DNA from: Bordetella sp.
GTDB taxonomy: Bacteria; Pseudomonadota; Gammaproteobacteria; Burkholderiales; Burkholderiaceae_B
DNA length: 5,970 nt
Reading direction: 5' to 3'
NCBI GenBank assembly: GCA_027450125.1
Contig: DAIDKG010000528.1
Location: forward strand, 1 to 5,970
Part shown: piece after piece, positions 1 to 5,970 of the stretch
Numbering within the stretch: the first letter of the stretch is position 1
Layout of the letters: each line of letters begins with the position of its first letter
The notes under the pieces: model-generated
Databases searched by the model: none
Seen by the model: only the letters and a program-made list of their open reading frames with translations
Told to the model about the DNA's origin: nothing
Position numbers and translations under genes: made by a program

Positions 1-1236
1 CTGCTTGAGCTCGTCGGCGTCGCTCACCGAATGCGCCGGAACGCCCAGCAGGCGGCCGTAGATCTGCAACTGCTCGACCGCGCCAATGCGGAACATGTCC
101 GTGGTCAACATCGCCACCTGCTCGCGCCCTGCCCGCGTAACGCAGCGCGCGGCCAGCTTGGCCAGCGTCGTGGTCTTGCCCACACCCGTGGGACCGACCA
201 GGGCATAGACTCCCCCGTCGCGCAGAAATTCGTCTTCGCTGCGCAGCACGGGCAAATGCGTCACCAGTTCGTTGCGCGCCCAGGTCAGCGCTGCCTGACG
301 ATCGCAACCGGCGGGTAGGCGCTCGATCAGGGTTCGCACGATAGGCATGCTGAATCCGGCTTCGAGCAAGACGCGGAACAACATGGCATTGACCGGTTCG
401 GCGCCCGGGCCGTTTGCCCCTCCCCACAGCAACCCGTCCATGCGCGACTCGAGCGAGCCGCGCAAAGCATTGATCGCCGCCTGCACCTGCCGGCCTGCCT
501 GATAGCTTGCATCCAGCGGCGCAGGCTGCGGGTTTGCGGCGCCAGGCATGGGCGCGTCGGGCATACGGGCCATGTCCGAGAGCGGCGCTGGAGATGCCTT
601 CTTCGCGGTGGACCGCACCCTCGGTTTCTTCGGTACCAGTATTGGCTCCGCGGGGTCCGAAGCAGGTTCCAGCGGGCGCAGGTGGGGCAGATCCGGCACG
701 CCTGCAGTTTTCTGCTGCAAGGCTTTTTTCGGCATGGCTTTTGCAGCAGGATCCTGCGTGGCGGCCGACGCCTGCTCGGCCTGCTTACGCGCAGCAGGCG
801 GTGTCGAGCTTTCCTGGACTCCAGCCCGGCCCGCATCAAGCTGCGCCGGCTTTTCGGCCTGGGGCGGCGGGTCGGACGATTCCTGCGCCGCAGGCCGCTG
901 CTGTCTTGCCGCAGCAGCCGCCGCCGCATAGGCCGCCGCCATTGCCGGCCTCATCATGAGGCGCGGCACAGGGGGCGCAAAAGCCGGCGGTTGCGGCAGC
1001 TCGGGGGGCCGGTATTGCGGCGTGGTGCCGGGCGCCGGAGCGCCAGGTGCGGTCTCGGGCGACTGGCGCGTCACCTCCTCGTCGTGCAGGCTGCTCGGCG
1101 TGTCCAGCGTCGCGACGATTTCCACGCTGCCGTCAACCATGCGATTGGAAACGATGAGAGCATCCTCCCCCAGGGCTTCGCGGACCTGGCGCAGCGCGTC
1201 CCGCGTCGTTGCGCCTACGAATCGGCTCAATTTCAT
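1..1236 (-). CDS. flhF: FlhF, SRP-family flagellar GTPase (N-terminal 412 residues; 3' end outside window)
   Basis: FlhF is an SRP-type GTPase (related to Ffh/FtsY) that sets flagellar placement and number at the membrane. I translated the frame from the ATG at 1236 to the left edge: it is open for 412 codons. The N-terminus MKLSRFVGATTRDALRQVRE, followed by ALGEDALIVSNR, is the typical FlhF opening. Residues about 48-235 are a Pro/Ala/Gln-rich low-complexity linker with an Ala run near 99-110. Residues about 240-340 look helical and match the N/B region. The P-loop GPTGVGKTT is at residues 348-356, and the SRP-GTPase G2-like TTDMFRIGAVEQL is at 378-390. DTAGR and TKxD motifs must lie beyond the window. 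The start overlaps the flhA stop (ATGA), and GGAGG lies 9 nt upstream inside flhA, so translation is probably coupled. The P-loop lies further from the N-terminus than in familiar FlhF proteins because of the linker. The family call is secure; full length is unknown. Confidence 0.96.
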   Translation of the reverse strand, partial: MKLSRFVGATTRDALRQVREALGEDALIVSNRMVDGSVEIVATLDTPSSLHDEEVTRQSPETAPGAPAPGTTPQYRPPELPQPPAFAPPVPRLMMRPAMAAAYAAAAAAARQQRPAAQESSDPPPQAEKPAQLDAGRAGVQESSTPPAARKQAEQASAATQDPAAKAMPKKALQQKTAGVPDLPHLRPLEPASDPAEPILVPKKPRVRSTAKKASPAPLSDMARMPDAPMPGAANPQPAPLDASYQAGRQVQAAINALRGSLESRMDGLLWGGANGPGAEPVNAMLFRVLLEAGFSMPIVRTLIERLPAGCDRQAALTWARNELVTHLPVLRSEDEFLRDGGVYALVGPTGVGKTTTLAKLAARCVTRAGREQVAMLTTDMFRIGAVEQLQIYGRLLGVPAHSVSDADELKQ

Positions 1237-3350
1237 TCGCCCGAACCTCCGATCAGGGCCGTGACACGGACCACGCGCTCATCGGGAATTTCCGCGTTGG
1301 ACAGCACACCCAGTTGCGGCAGATGATGCCGCAGGAAACGTGACAACGACGCGCGCAGCGGCGGCGGCACCAGCAGCACCGGCGCATTGCCCTGCGCCTC
1401 CTGGCGCGCCACGCAAGCTTCGGTCTCACGCAGCAACGTCTCGGCCAGACCGGGTTCGAGTCCGCCGCTGGTGGTCATTGCCTGCATCAGCACGCGCTCC
1501 AGTTTCACGTCCAGTCCGATCACGCGCAAGTCGCCATCTCCCGGGAACCACTGCTGCGTAATGGCGCGGCCCAGTGCGCGGCGCGACAACGCGATCAGCT
1601 CGCCCACATCGGGCTGCCCGCCCGTATTGGCGGCCAGAGCCGTCAAGCGGGGGGCGTGTTCGTTGATGGTGTCGATGATGGTGCGCATATCGCGTATGGG
1701 CACCTCTTCGGACAGCAGCCCCTGCAGGACTTTCTGGAACGTGGTGAGAGAGATGGTCTTGGGGACGAAATCCTCAACCAGCTTGGGCGACTCGCGGCCC
1801 AGCCGCTCGAGCAATTGCTGCACTTCCTGGCGGCCCAGCAAATTGGCGCCATGGCGATGCATGAGGTGATTCAGATGGGTGGCCACCACCGTACTGGCGT
1901 CGACCACGGTATAACCCGCCACCTGAGCCTGATCGCGCAAGGCTACATCGATCCACAGCGCCGGTAGGCCGAACGCCGGATCGGTGGTCGGAGTGCCCTT
2001 GATCTGCTGGCTCACCCCGCCCGGATCGATGGCCAGCCACTGGTTGGGAATCGACATGCCGCGACCGACTTCCACACCGGACAGCAGGATGCGGTAATCG
2101 TTGGGCTTGAGCTCCAGATTGTCGCGGATATGCACCACCGGGGGCAGGAAACCCACGTCTTGCGCGAATTTCTTGCGCAGGCTGCGGATGCGATGCAACA
2201 GCTCTCCGTTCTGCGCATGATCGACCAGCGGAATCATGCGGTAACCCACTTCCAGGCCCAGCTGGTCGACCATGGATACGTCGTCCCAACTGGCCTCCGC
2301 CGCAGCGGCCTGGGCCTTGGCCTGCGCTTCCTGCGGCGCCTGGCTCAGGGCGGCAGCCTTGGCCAGGTCGCGCTTGCGTATGCCCCAGCCTATACCCCCG
2401 AGTATCACCGCCAGCGTCAGGAAGGCGATGTGCGGCATATTGGGAATCAAGCCCATGATCCCGATAATGCCTGCGGTCAGGAACAACACGCTGGGATTCG
2501 AGAACAGCTGCCCGAGCAACTGCTCGCCCACATCCTCGTTGGTCGATACCCGGGAAACCACCACGCCGGCCGCGGTCGAAATCACCAGCGCCGGGATCTG
2601 CGCCACCAGGCCATCGCCGATGGTCAACAGCGTATAGGTCTTGCCCGCTTCGGCAATGGGCATGCCGTGCTGGGCAATGCCCACGATCAAGCCGCCCAGG
2701 ATGTTGATCACCATGATGAGCACGCCGGCGATCGCATCGCCGCGCACGAACTTGCTCGCGCCGTCCATCGAGCCGAAGAAATCGGCTTCCTGGGCGATTT
2801 CCACACGCCGGCGACGGGCCTCTTCCTCGCCGATCATGCCGGCGTTCAAGTCGGCGTCGATGGCCATCTGCTTGCCGGGCATGGCATCCAGGGTGAAGCG
2901 CGCACCGACTTCGGCGATGCGTCCGGCACCCTTGGTGATAACGATGAAGTTGATGATGGTGAGAATGATGAAGACGACGATACCGACTGCGAAATTGCCG
3001 CCCACCAGAAAGTGCCCGAAGGCCCCGATGACCTTGCCCGCAGCGTCCGGACCACCATGGCCGTGCAACAGCACCACGCGGGTCGACGCGACGTTAAGCG
3101 ACAGTCGCAACAGCGTGGCAAAAAGCAGCACGGTCGGGAATGCGGCGAAATCCAGCGGTTTGCGCGTGAACATCGCCACCAGCAGGATCATTACCGCCAG
3201 CGAGATGTTGAAAGTGAAAAGCAGATCCAGCAGGAAGGTGGGCAGAGGCAGCACCATCATGCCCAGCACCAGCAGGATCAGCGCAGGACCAGCCAGGAAC
3301 CGCGCATTGGCGGCCCCGTTGGCTCGCAATGCGGCGAGCAGTGCGCTCAT
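1233..3350 (-). CDS. flhA: FlhA, flagellar type III export gate protein
   Basis: FlhA is the largest inner-membrane component of the flagellar type III export gate. Its cytoplasmic domain forms a nonameric ring that docks chaperone-substrate complexes, and its membrane part takes part in proton-driven export. The product is 705 residues, normal for the family. Residues about 20-325 hold the hydrophobic export domain with several membrane segments. It contains the FHIPEP-family stretch GRIAEVGARFTLDAMPGKQ (143-161) continuing into MAIDADLNAG, and the conserved cytoplasmic loop GSMDGASKFVRGDA (193-206). An Ala-rich linker at about 330-353 precedes SWDDV with W355, then the cytoplasmic domain at about 360-705. 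The ATG at 3350 is preceded by AAGGAG (3361-3366) with a 10-nt gap. That Shine-Dalgarno lies within the last codons of flhB, suggesting coupled translation. The C-terminus overlaps flhF by 4 bp. No defect is seen. Confidence 0.98.
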   Translation of the reverse strand: MSALLAALRANGAANARFLAGPALILLVLGMMVLPLPTFLLDLLFTFNISLAVMILLVAMFTRKPLDFAAFPTVLLFATLLRLSLNVASTRVVLLHGHGGPDAAGKVIGAFGHFLVGGNFAVGIVVFIILTIINFIVITKGAGRIAEVGARFTLDAMPGKQMAIDADLNAGMIGEEEARRRRVEIAQEADFFGSMDGASKFVRGDAIAGVLIMVINILGGLIVGIAQHGMPIAEAGKTYTLLTIGDGLVAQIPALVISTAAGVVVSRVSTNEDVGEQLLGQLFSNPSVLFLTAGIIGIMGLIPNMPHIAFLTLAVILGGIGWGIRKRDLAKAAALSQAPQEAQAKAQAAAAEASWDDVSMVDQLGLEVGYRMIPLVDHAQNGELLHRIRSLRKKFAQDVGFLPPVVHIRDNLELKPNDYRILLSGVEVGRGMSIPNQWLAIDPGGVSQQIKGTPTTDPAFGLPALWIDVALRDQAQVAGYTVVDASTVVATHLNHLMHRHGANLLGRQEVQQLLERLGRESPKLVEDFVPKTISLTTFQKVLQGLLSEEVPIRDMRTIIDTINEHAPRLTALAANTGGQPDVGELIALSRRALGRAITQQWFPGDGDLRVIGLDVKLERVLMQAMTTSGGLEPGLAETLLRETEACVARQEAQGNAPVLLVPPPLRASLSRFLRHHLPQLGVLSNAEIPDERVVRVTALIGGSGE

Positions 3351-3355
3351 TCTTA

Positions 3356-4525
3356 CTAAACTCCTTCAGGCGCGGCCGATCGGGCCTGCGCGATGTTCTG
3401 CGGATCGAGTTCGTCGGGCACCGCCAGCGAGGCCGGCGGCCGGGGCTCCAGCCCCATCCCCACGCGCCAGCTGCGCAGCTGGAACACCCATGCCAGAACC
3501 TCCGCGACGGCGGAGTATAAGGCGATCGGGATCTCGCGCCCCAAATCGACGTGCTGGTACAGGGCGCGCGCCAGGGGCGGCGCCTCGAGGATGGGAATGC
3601 GGTGCTCCTGCGCCAGCTCACGGATGCGTGCTGCAATCTGATCGGTGCCTTTGGCCACGACTCTGGGCGCCCCTTCCTGCCCGTCGGTATAGCTCAGCGC
3701 CACCGCAAAATGGGTAGGATTGGTCACCACGACATCCGCATTGGGCACTGCCGACATCATGCGCCTGCGCGCCGCCAACCGCTGCTGCTGGCGTATGCGG
3801 GACTTGATCTGCGGGTCGCCTTCCGAATCCTTGTTCTCCTGCTTGACTTCTTCCTTGGTCATGCGCAGCTTTTTGAAGTAGCTCCACAATTGCCAGGGGA
3901 CATCCAAGGCCACGATCAATATCAAGGATGACAGCACCAGCGCGGTGCACAGCGCCACGAGAGACATGGTCCTGGCAATCGCGGAAGTCGGCGACGCGTT
4001 GGTCAGGACCAGCATGTCGCCCATGTGCAGCCAGAGCACCCAGGCCCCCACGCCGCCGATCAGAAAGGCCTTGCCCAATGCCTTGACCAGTTCCACGACG
4101 GTCTGCAGGGAGAACATACGGCCAAAGCCCCCTACGATATCGAAGTGGCTCAGATTGAATTCCAGGGGCTTGCTGGTGAACACAAGGCCGCCCAGCGCGA
4201 CCGAGCCCAGAATGGCCACGATGACCAGGGCGCCGAAGATAGGCAGCAACACCAGCGCGGTCTGATAGACGTTGCTCGCCGCGCCCGCGATCATCACGGC
4301 CGGATCCCGCCCCACAAGCGGATCAAAACCCAGGCTGTGCTGCAGGATGTCCGTCAGGTCGCGATACAGAACGCCTCCGCTCACCCAGAGTCCTGCAAGT
4401 CCCGTCATCAGCAAAAGAAACGTCCCCAATTCCCGGGAACGCACGATCTGACCTTCCTCGCGCGCTTTCTGAAGGCGTTTTCCCGAGGGAGCTTCTGTTT
4501 TTTCAAGGTCGCTGTCGTCGGCCAT
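3356..4525 (-). CDS. flhB: FlhB, flagellar export specificity-switch protein
   Basis: FlhB is an inner-membrane protein of the flagellar type III export gate. It switches export from rod/hook to filament substrates after self-cleavage. The 389-residue product begins MADDSDLEKTEAPSGKRLQK, the typical charged start. Hydrophobic segments lie near residues 33-52, 86-114, 145-167 and 185-210. A charged cytoplasmic linker follows (about 217-258), then the autocleavage motif NPTH at 269-272. This is the position I recall for Salmonella FlhB (N269/P270). The cleaved domain runs to about residue 355 with a short polar tail after it. The start codon has only a weak Shine-Dalgarno (GCGAG) and sits 9 nt after a large inverted repeat. 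The gene is separated from cheZ by 213 bp, so it may head its own transcript (flhB-flhA-flhF), although no clear promoter is visible. All key motifs are intact. Confidence 0.98.
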   Translation of the reverse strand: MADDSDLEKTEAPSGKRLQKAREEGQIVRSRELGTFLLLMTGLAGLWVSGGVLYRDLTDILQHSLGFDPLVGRDPAVMIAGAASNVYQTALVLLPIFGALVIVAILGSVALGGLVFTSKPLEFNLSHFDIVGGFGRMFSLQTVVELVKALGKAFLIGGVGAWVLWLHMGDMLVLTNASPTSAIARTMSLVALCTALVLSSLILIVALDVPWQLWSYFKKLRMTKEEVKQENKDSEGDPQIKSRIRQQQRLAARRRMMSAVPNADVVVTNPTHFAVALSYTDGQEGAPRVVAKGTDQIAARIRELAQEHRIPILEAPPLARALYQHVDLGREIPIALYSAVAEVLAWVFQLRSWRVGMGLEPRPPASLAVPDELDPQNIAQARSAAPEGV

Positions 4526-4738
4526 GCTCGCGCTGAATTTCGCGGCCAGTCAAGAAAACAGGCCGCCCGCCGAAATTCTAGGCCGGCATGCGCGCCTACG
4601 ATCAGCCAAGAAGGGGGCGGAAAGCGGGGTTATTTGCCGTCGCGGCCCCAGGGCAGAATTGCCGCTGGGAGCCGGTGGGCTCGGTGCACGACACGGATAG
4701 AAGACGCTCCCCGCGCGGCCTGAAAAATGTCAAATACC
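4526..4738 (-). other. Non-coding gap between cheZ and flhB (flhB leader)
   Basis: This is the only sizeable gap in the window. I find no credible ORF or RNA gene and no intrinsic terminator after cheZ (no stem followed by a T run). It contains a strong inverted repeat at 4535-4578, described separately. A possible -10-like TAGAAT (minus strand, 4580-4575) has no matching -35 at 16-18 nt. A small stem GAGCC/GGCTC (4669-4682) lacks a T tract. Two A/T-rich motifs at 4630-4664 faintly resemble FlhDC half-sites. Size and position suit a promoter or leader for an flhB-flhA-flhF transcript, but that is inference. Confidence 0.6.
4535..4578 (-). repeat. Imperfect inverted repeat / stem-loop just upstream of flhB start
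   Basis: On the minus strand the arms are GAATTTCG (4578-4571) and CGAAATTC (4542-4535), an exact 8-bp inverted pair. A second 5-bp pair CGGCC/GGCCG (4565-4561 with 4547-4543) lies inside. A 5-nt bulge (4566-4570) interrupts one arm, and the loop is 13 nt (4548-4560). The structure ends 9 nt before the flhB ATG, so as RNA it would sit right against the ribosome-binding region; as DNA it could be a dyad operator. The pairing is directly visible. The regulatory role is inferred. Confidence 0.6.
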
Positions 4739-5413
4739 TTAAAAACCCAGGCTTGCCAGCAGGTCGTCGACTTGATCCTGGCTGGTGACCACGTCGGCCT
4801 TGCCCTCGGGGTTGACTTGCGGGCCATTGAGCAGCGAATTGACTTCTTCGCGGCGTTCGCTGGAAATATCGGCATTGTCCAGCAGCACCTGCAGCAGCTC
4901 GCGCGCGATCGCGCCGACCACATCCATCATCCGCATGATCACCTGGCCCGTCAGGTCCTGGAAATCCTGCGCCATGACGATTTCCATCAGGTGCGACTGC
5001 GTGGCCTGTGCCTGCACCGGCACATCGGCCAGGAAAGTGCGGGTGTCTTTCACCAGCTGACGTGCGGCGTCCATTTCGATGGGCTGGGCAAACCAGGCGT
5101 CCCAGCGCTCATCCAGGCCTCGAGCGGCACGTGTCAGGCCATCCTGGATGGGGCCGGCGGCATCGGTGGCATTGAGCACGCGATTGGCGGCCTTCTCGGT
5201 CATCTGGGCGACATAGCGCAGGCGGTCACGCGCATCCGGGATTGCCTCGGCGGCATTCTTGATCGCCTGATCCAGGCCCAACTCGCGCATGTTCTCGCGC
5301 AGCATGCGCGTCAGCGAGGCGATGCGGTGGATCAGGTCGAGGGCGCCGGCCGATCCGGCGGGCTCTGCCTGGGCAGGCGTATTTCCAGCTTCGGGCATGC
5401 TTTCGGCGCTCAT
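4739..5413 (-). CDS. cheZ: CheZ, CheY-phosphate phosphatase
   Basis: CheZ accelerates dephosphorylation of CheY-P and so ends the tumble/reversal signal in the cytoplasm. The product is 224 residues, close to the E. coli protein (about 214). It is largely helical, consistent with the long four-helix-bundle dimer. The catalytic stretch [12 protein letters not shown] has D153 and Q157, which correspond to E. coli D143 and the phosphatase Gln Q147. The C-terminus [12 protein letters not shown] (213-224) is the conserved CheY-binding peptide after a flexible linker (about 197-212). I chose the ATG at 5413 because GAGG (5419-5422) lies 5 nt upstream and the product then starts [10 protein letters not shown]. 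An in-frame ATG at 5440 would overlap cheY by 20 bp and adds nine residues without support. The gene follows cheY by 7 bp, so the two are surely co-transcribed and the GAGG overlaps the cheY stop. Confidence 0.97.
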   Translation of the reverse strand: MSAESMPEAGNTPAQAEPAGSAGALDLIHRIASLTRMLRENMRELGLDQAIKNAAEAIPDARDRLRYVAQMTEKAANRVLNATDAAGPIQDGLTRAARGLDERWDAWFAQPIEMDAARQLVKDTRTFLADVPVQAQATQSHLMEIVMAQDFQDLTGQVIMRMMDVVGAIARELLQVLLDNADISSERREEVNSLLNGPQVNPEGKADVVTSQDQVDDLLASLGF

Positions 5414-5420
5414 AGCTACC

Positions 5421-5810
5421 TCAACCGGCCATTTTTTCAAAGATCTTGTTCAGCTTTTCTTCCAGCGTGGCGGAAGTAAAAGGCTTGACCACATAGCCGT
5501 TGGCACCTGCCTGAGCCGCTGCGACGATGTTTTCTTTCTTGGCCTCGGCCGTCACCATCAGCACCGGCAGGCTCTTCAAGTTCGGATCGAGCCGTATCTG
5601 TTTGAGCATCTCCAGCCCATCGAGATTGGGCATGTTCCAATCGGACACCACGAACTGGAAACCGCCGGTACGCAGTTTTTCCAGACCCTGCGCACCGTCC
5701 TCTGCCTCGTCCACATTTTCGAAACCCAGCTCCTTGAGCAGGTTGCGGACGATACGGCGCATGGTGGGAAAGTCATCCACCACCAGAATCTTCAAACTCT
5801 TGTCTACCAT
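5421..5810 (-). CDS. cheY: CheY, chemotaxis response regulator
   Basis: CheY is a single-domain receiver. CheA phosphorylates it, CheY-P binds FliM/FliN at the motor to change rotation, and CheZ dephosphorylates it. The 129-residue product has the acidic pair D12/D13, phosphoacceptor D57 (SDWNMP), T87 (VTAEAKKEN), Y106 and K109 (VVKPF). Every one falls at exactly the E. coli CheY number when the second of two adjacent ATGs (5810) is used. That start also gives a normal 5-nt gap to GGAG (5816-5819), against 2 nt for the first ATG at 5813, so I prefer 5810. The first ATG would only add one Met. Sequence outside the active site is also very close to enterobacterial CheY, including [13 protein letters not shown] near the C-terminus. 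It lies 58 bp after cheB and 7 bp before cheZ. Confidence 0.97.
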   Translation of the reverse strand: MVDKSLKILVVDDFPTMRRIVRNLLKELGFENVDEAEDGAQGLEKLRTGGFQFVVSDWNMPNLDGLEMLKQIRLDPNLKSLPVLMVTAEAKKENIVAAAQAGANGYVVKPFTSATLEEKLNKIFEKMAG

Positions 5811-5815
5811 CATGG

Positions 5816-5819
5816 CTCC
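5816..5819 (-). promoter_or_regulatory. cheY ribosome-binding site
   Basis: GGAG on the minus strand lies directly after the T6 tract of the upstream hairpin. It is 2 nt from the ATG at 5813 and 5 nt from the ATG at 5810, which favours the second ATG as the start. Its position against the T tract means any RNA polymerase pausing or termination there happens right at the cheY translation start. Confidence 0.7.
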
Positions 5820-5863
5820 AAAAAATAATAAGACGAAGCTCCATCTGCAAGCAGGAGCCTCGT
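5820..5863 (-). terminator. Intrinsic-terminator-like hairpin between cheB and cheY
   Basis: On the minus strand ACGAGGCTCC (5863-5854) pairs with GGAGCTTCGT (5842-5833). This gives a 10-bp stem with a single G-U pair and an 11-nt loop (5843-5853) that could close further by TGC/GCA. CTTATTATTTTTT (5832-5820) follows, ending in T6. This is the form of a rho-independent terminator, though the T run is interrupted by A and starts a few bases after the stem. It sits between co-oriented genes of one apparent operon, so it may act as a partial terminator/attenuator or as an mRNA-processing or stability element. The structure is seen; its activity is inferred. Confidence 0.65.
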
Positions 5864-5868
5864 AGATA

Positions 5869-5970
5869 TCAAACCCGGTGTCCCCGGTCTTCGAGACGTT
5901 CCAGGAGCCGATCGCTGATCCGCGACAAGGCTAGCACCTCGGACGCCCCCCCCATGGCAATCGCTTCGCG
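5869..5970 (-). CDS. cheB: CheB, receptor methylesterase/glutamine deamidase (last 33 codons only)
   Basis: CheB removes methyl groups from chemoreceptor glutamates (and deamidates glutamines) as part of adaptation, and is activated by CheA. Only the C-terminus is in the window. Reading from the right edge in frame gives [20 protein letters not shown] followed by [13 protein letters not shown] and a TGA at 5871-5869. This matches the end of the CheB catalytic domain, where a (P)REAI..G...EV.. stretch precedes the final helix (E. coli has REAINMGGVSEVVDL). Its place just before cheY is the usual one. The codons for A-M-G-G-A contain a run of eight G (5946-5953). The rest of the gene, including the receiver domain and catalytic Ser/His/Asp, is outside the window. 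Confidence 0.9.
   Translation of the reverse strand, partial: REAIAMGGASEVLALSRISDRLLERLEDRGHRV
5946..5953 (-). repeat. G8 homopolymer tract inside cheB
   Basis: Eight consecutive G on the coding strand span the codons for Met-Gly-Gly-Ala near the CheB C-terminus (C8 on the plus strand). The GG pair is part of a conserved motif, so protein constraint plus GC-rich codon choice may explain the run. Tracts of this length can slip during replication. Confidence 0.9.

Noticed and set aside
327..1326. Several open frames of 100-214 codons on both strands within flhF
   Set aside because: The in-frame flhF translation is continuous with a clear N-terminus and P-loop. The others are Arg/Pro/Ala-rich shadows.
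2130..3359. 409-codon open frame on the plus strand opposite flhA, with a near-neighbour 358-codon frame at 2641-3717
   Set aside because: It lies opposite the well-supported flhA (and flhB) frames. Its His/Gln/Asp-rich, low-hydrophobicity product is what the complement of a membrane-protein gene gives in GC-rich DNA. No recognisable domain is present.
4575..4580. TAGAAT -10-like hexamer upstream of flhB
   Set aside because: No recognisable -35 at proper spacing, and it overlaps the inverted repeat arm. An activator-dependent promoter is possible but not shown.
4669..4682. Small stem GAGCC/GGCTC after cheZ as a terminator
   Set aside because: Only 5 bp of stem and no following T tract on either strand.
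4025..4723. 232-codon plus-strand open frame opposite flhB and the leader
   Set aside because: It is antisense to flhB, with Gln/His/Arg-rich composition and no domain. It is a shadow of GC-rich coding.
4728..4733. Perfect TTGACA -35-like hexamer just after cheZ (minus strand)
   Set aside because: No -10-like hexamer lies at 16-18 nt (the site reads GGAGCG), so it is not supported as a sigma-70 promoter.
5414..5440. Upstream in-frame ATG for cheZ at 5440
   Set aside because: It would overlap cheY coding sequence and lacks a fitting Shine-Dalgarno, whereas the ATG at 5413 has GAGG at good spacing.
5820..5853. Possible cheY promoter (TTGCAG with TATTTT 17 nt downstream)
   Set aside because: Both hexamers match poorly and the start would fall at the cheY ribosome-binding site. 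The same bases are better explained as loop/stem and T tract of the hairpin.

Overview
The window is a GC-rich chromosomal segment carrying the junction between chemotaxis and flagellar export genes. All genes lie on the minus strand. In transcription order (right to left) they are the 3' end of cheB, then cheY, cheZ, a 213-bp gap, flhB, flhA and the 5' part of flhF. The cheB-cheY-cheZ-flhB-flhA-flhF order, a CheZ-type phosphatase and an E. coli-like CheY point to a flagellated beta-proteobacterium. Bordetella, Achromobacter and other Alcaligenaceae are the best guess. The genus is an inference from gene order and protein character, not a database match.

Layout by position: 1-1236 is flhF (412 N-terminal codons, cut by the left edge). 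1233-3350 is flhA, overlapping flhF by 4 bp (ATGA). 3356-4525 is flhB, 5 bp from flhA. 4526-4738 is non-coding leader, including a strong imperfect inverted repeat next to the flhB start. 4739-5413 is cheZ. 5421-5810 is cheY. 5814-5868 is a short spacer dominated by a terminator-like hairpin with a T tract. 5869-5970 is the cheB C-terminus.

How the genes work together: CheB (receptor methylesterase) tunes receptor adaptation. CheY carries the phosphoryl signal from CheA to the flagellar switch, and CheZ removes it. FlhB and FlhA are membrane and cytoplasmic-gate components of the flagellar type III export apparatus: FlhB sets the hook-to-filament substrate switch, and FlhA docks substrates and chaperones and couples proton flow to export. 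FlhF is an SRP-type GTPase that controls flagellar position and number. The reading frames visible here appear intact.

This is an ordinary flagellar/chemotaxis locus and I see no new gene system. The points worth a second look are non-coding or at the margins: the intrinsic-terminator-like hairpin inside the operon between cheB and cheY, the long inverted repeat in the flhB leader, a G8 tract in cheB, and an expanded Pro/Ala-rich linker in FlhF.
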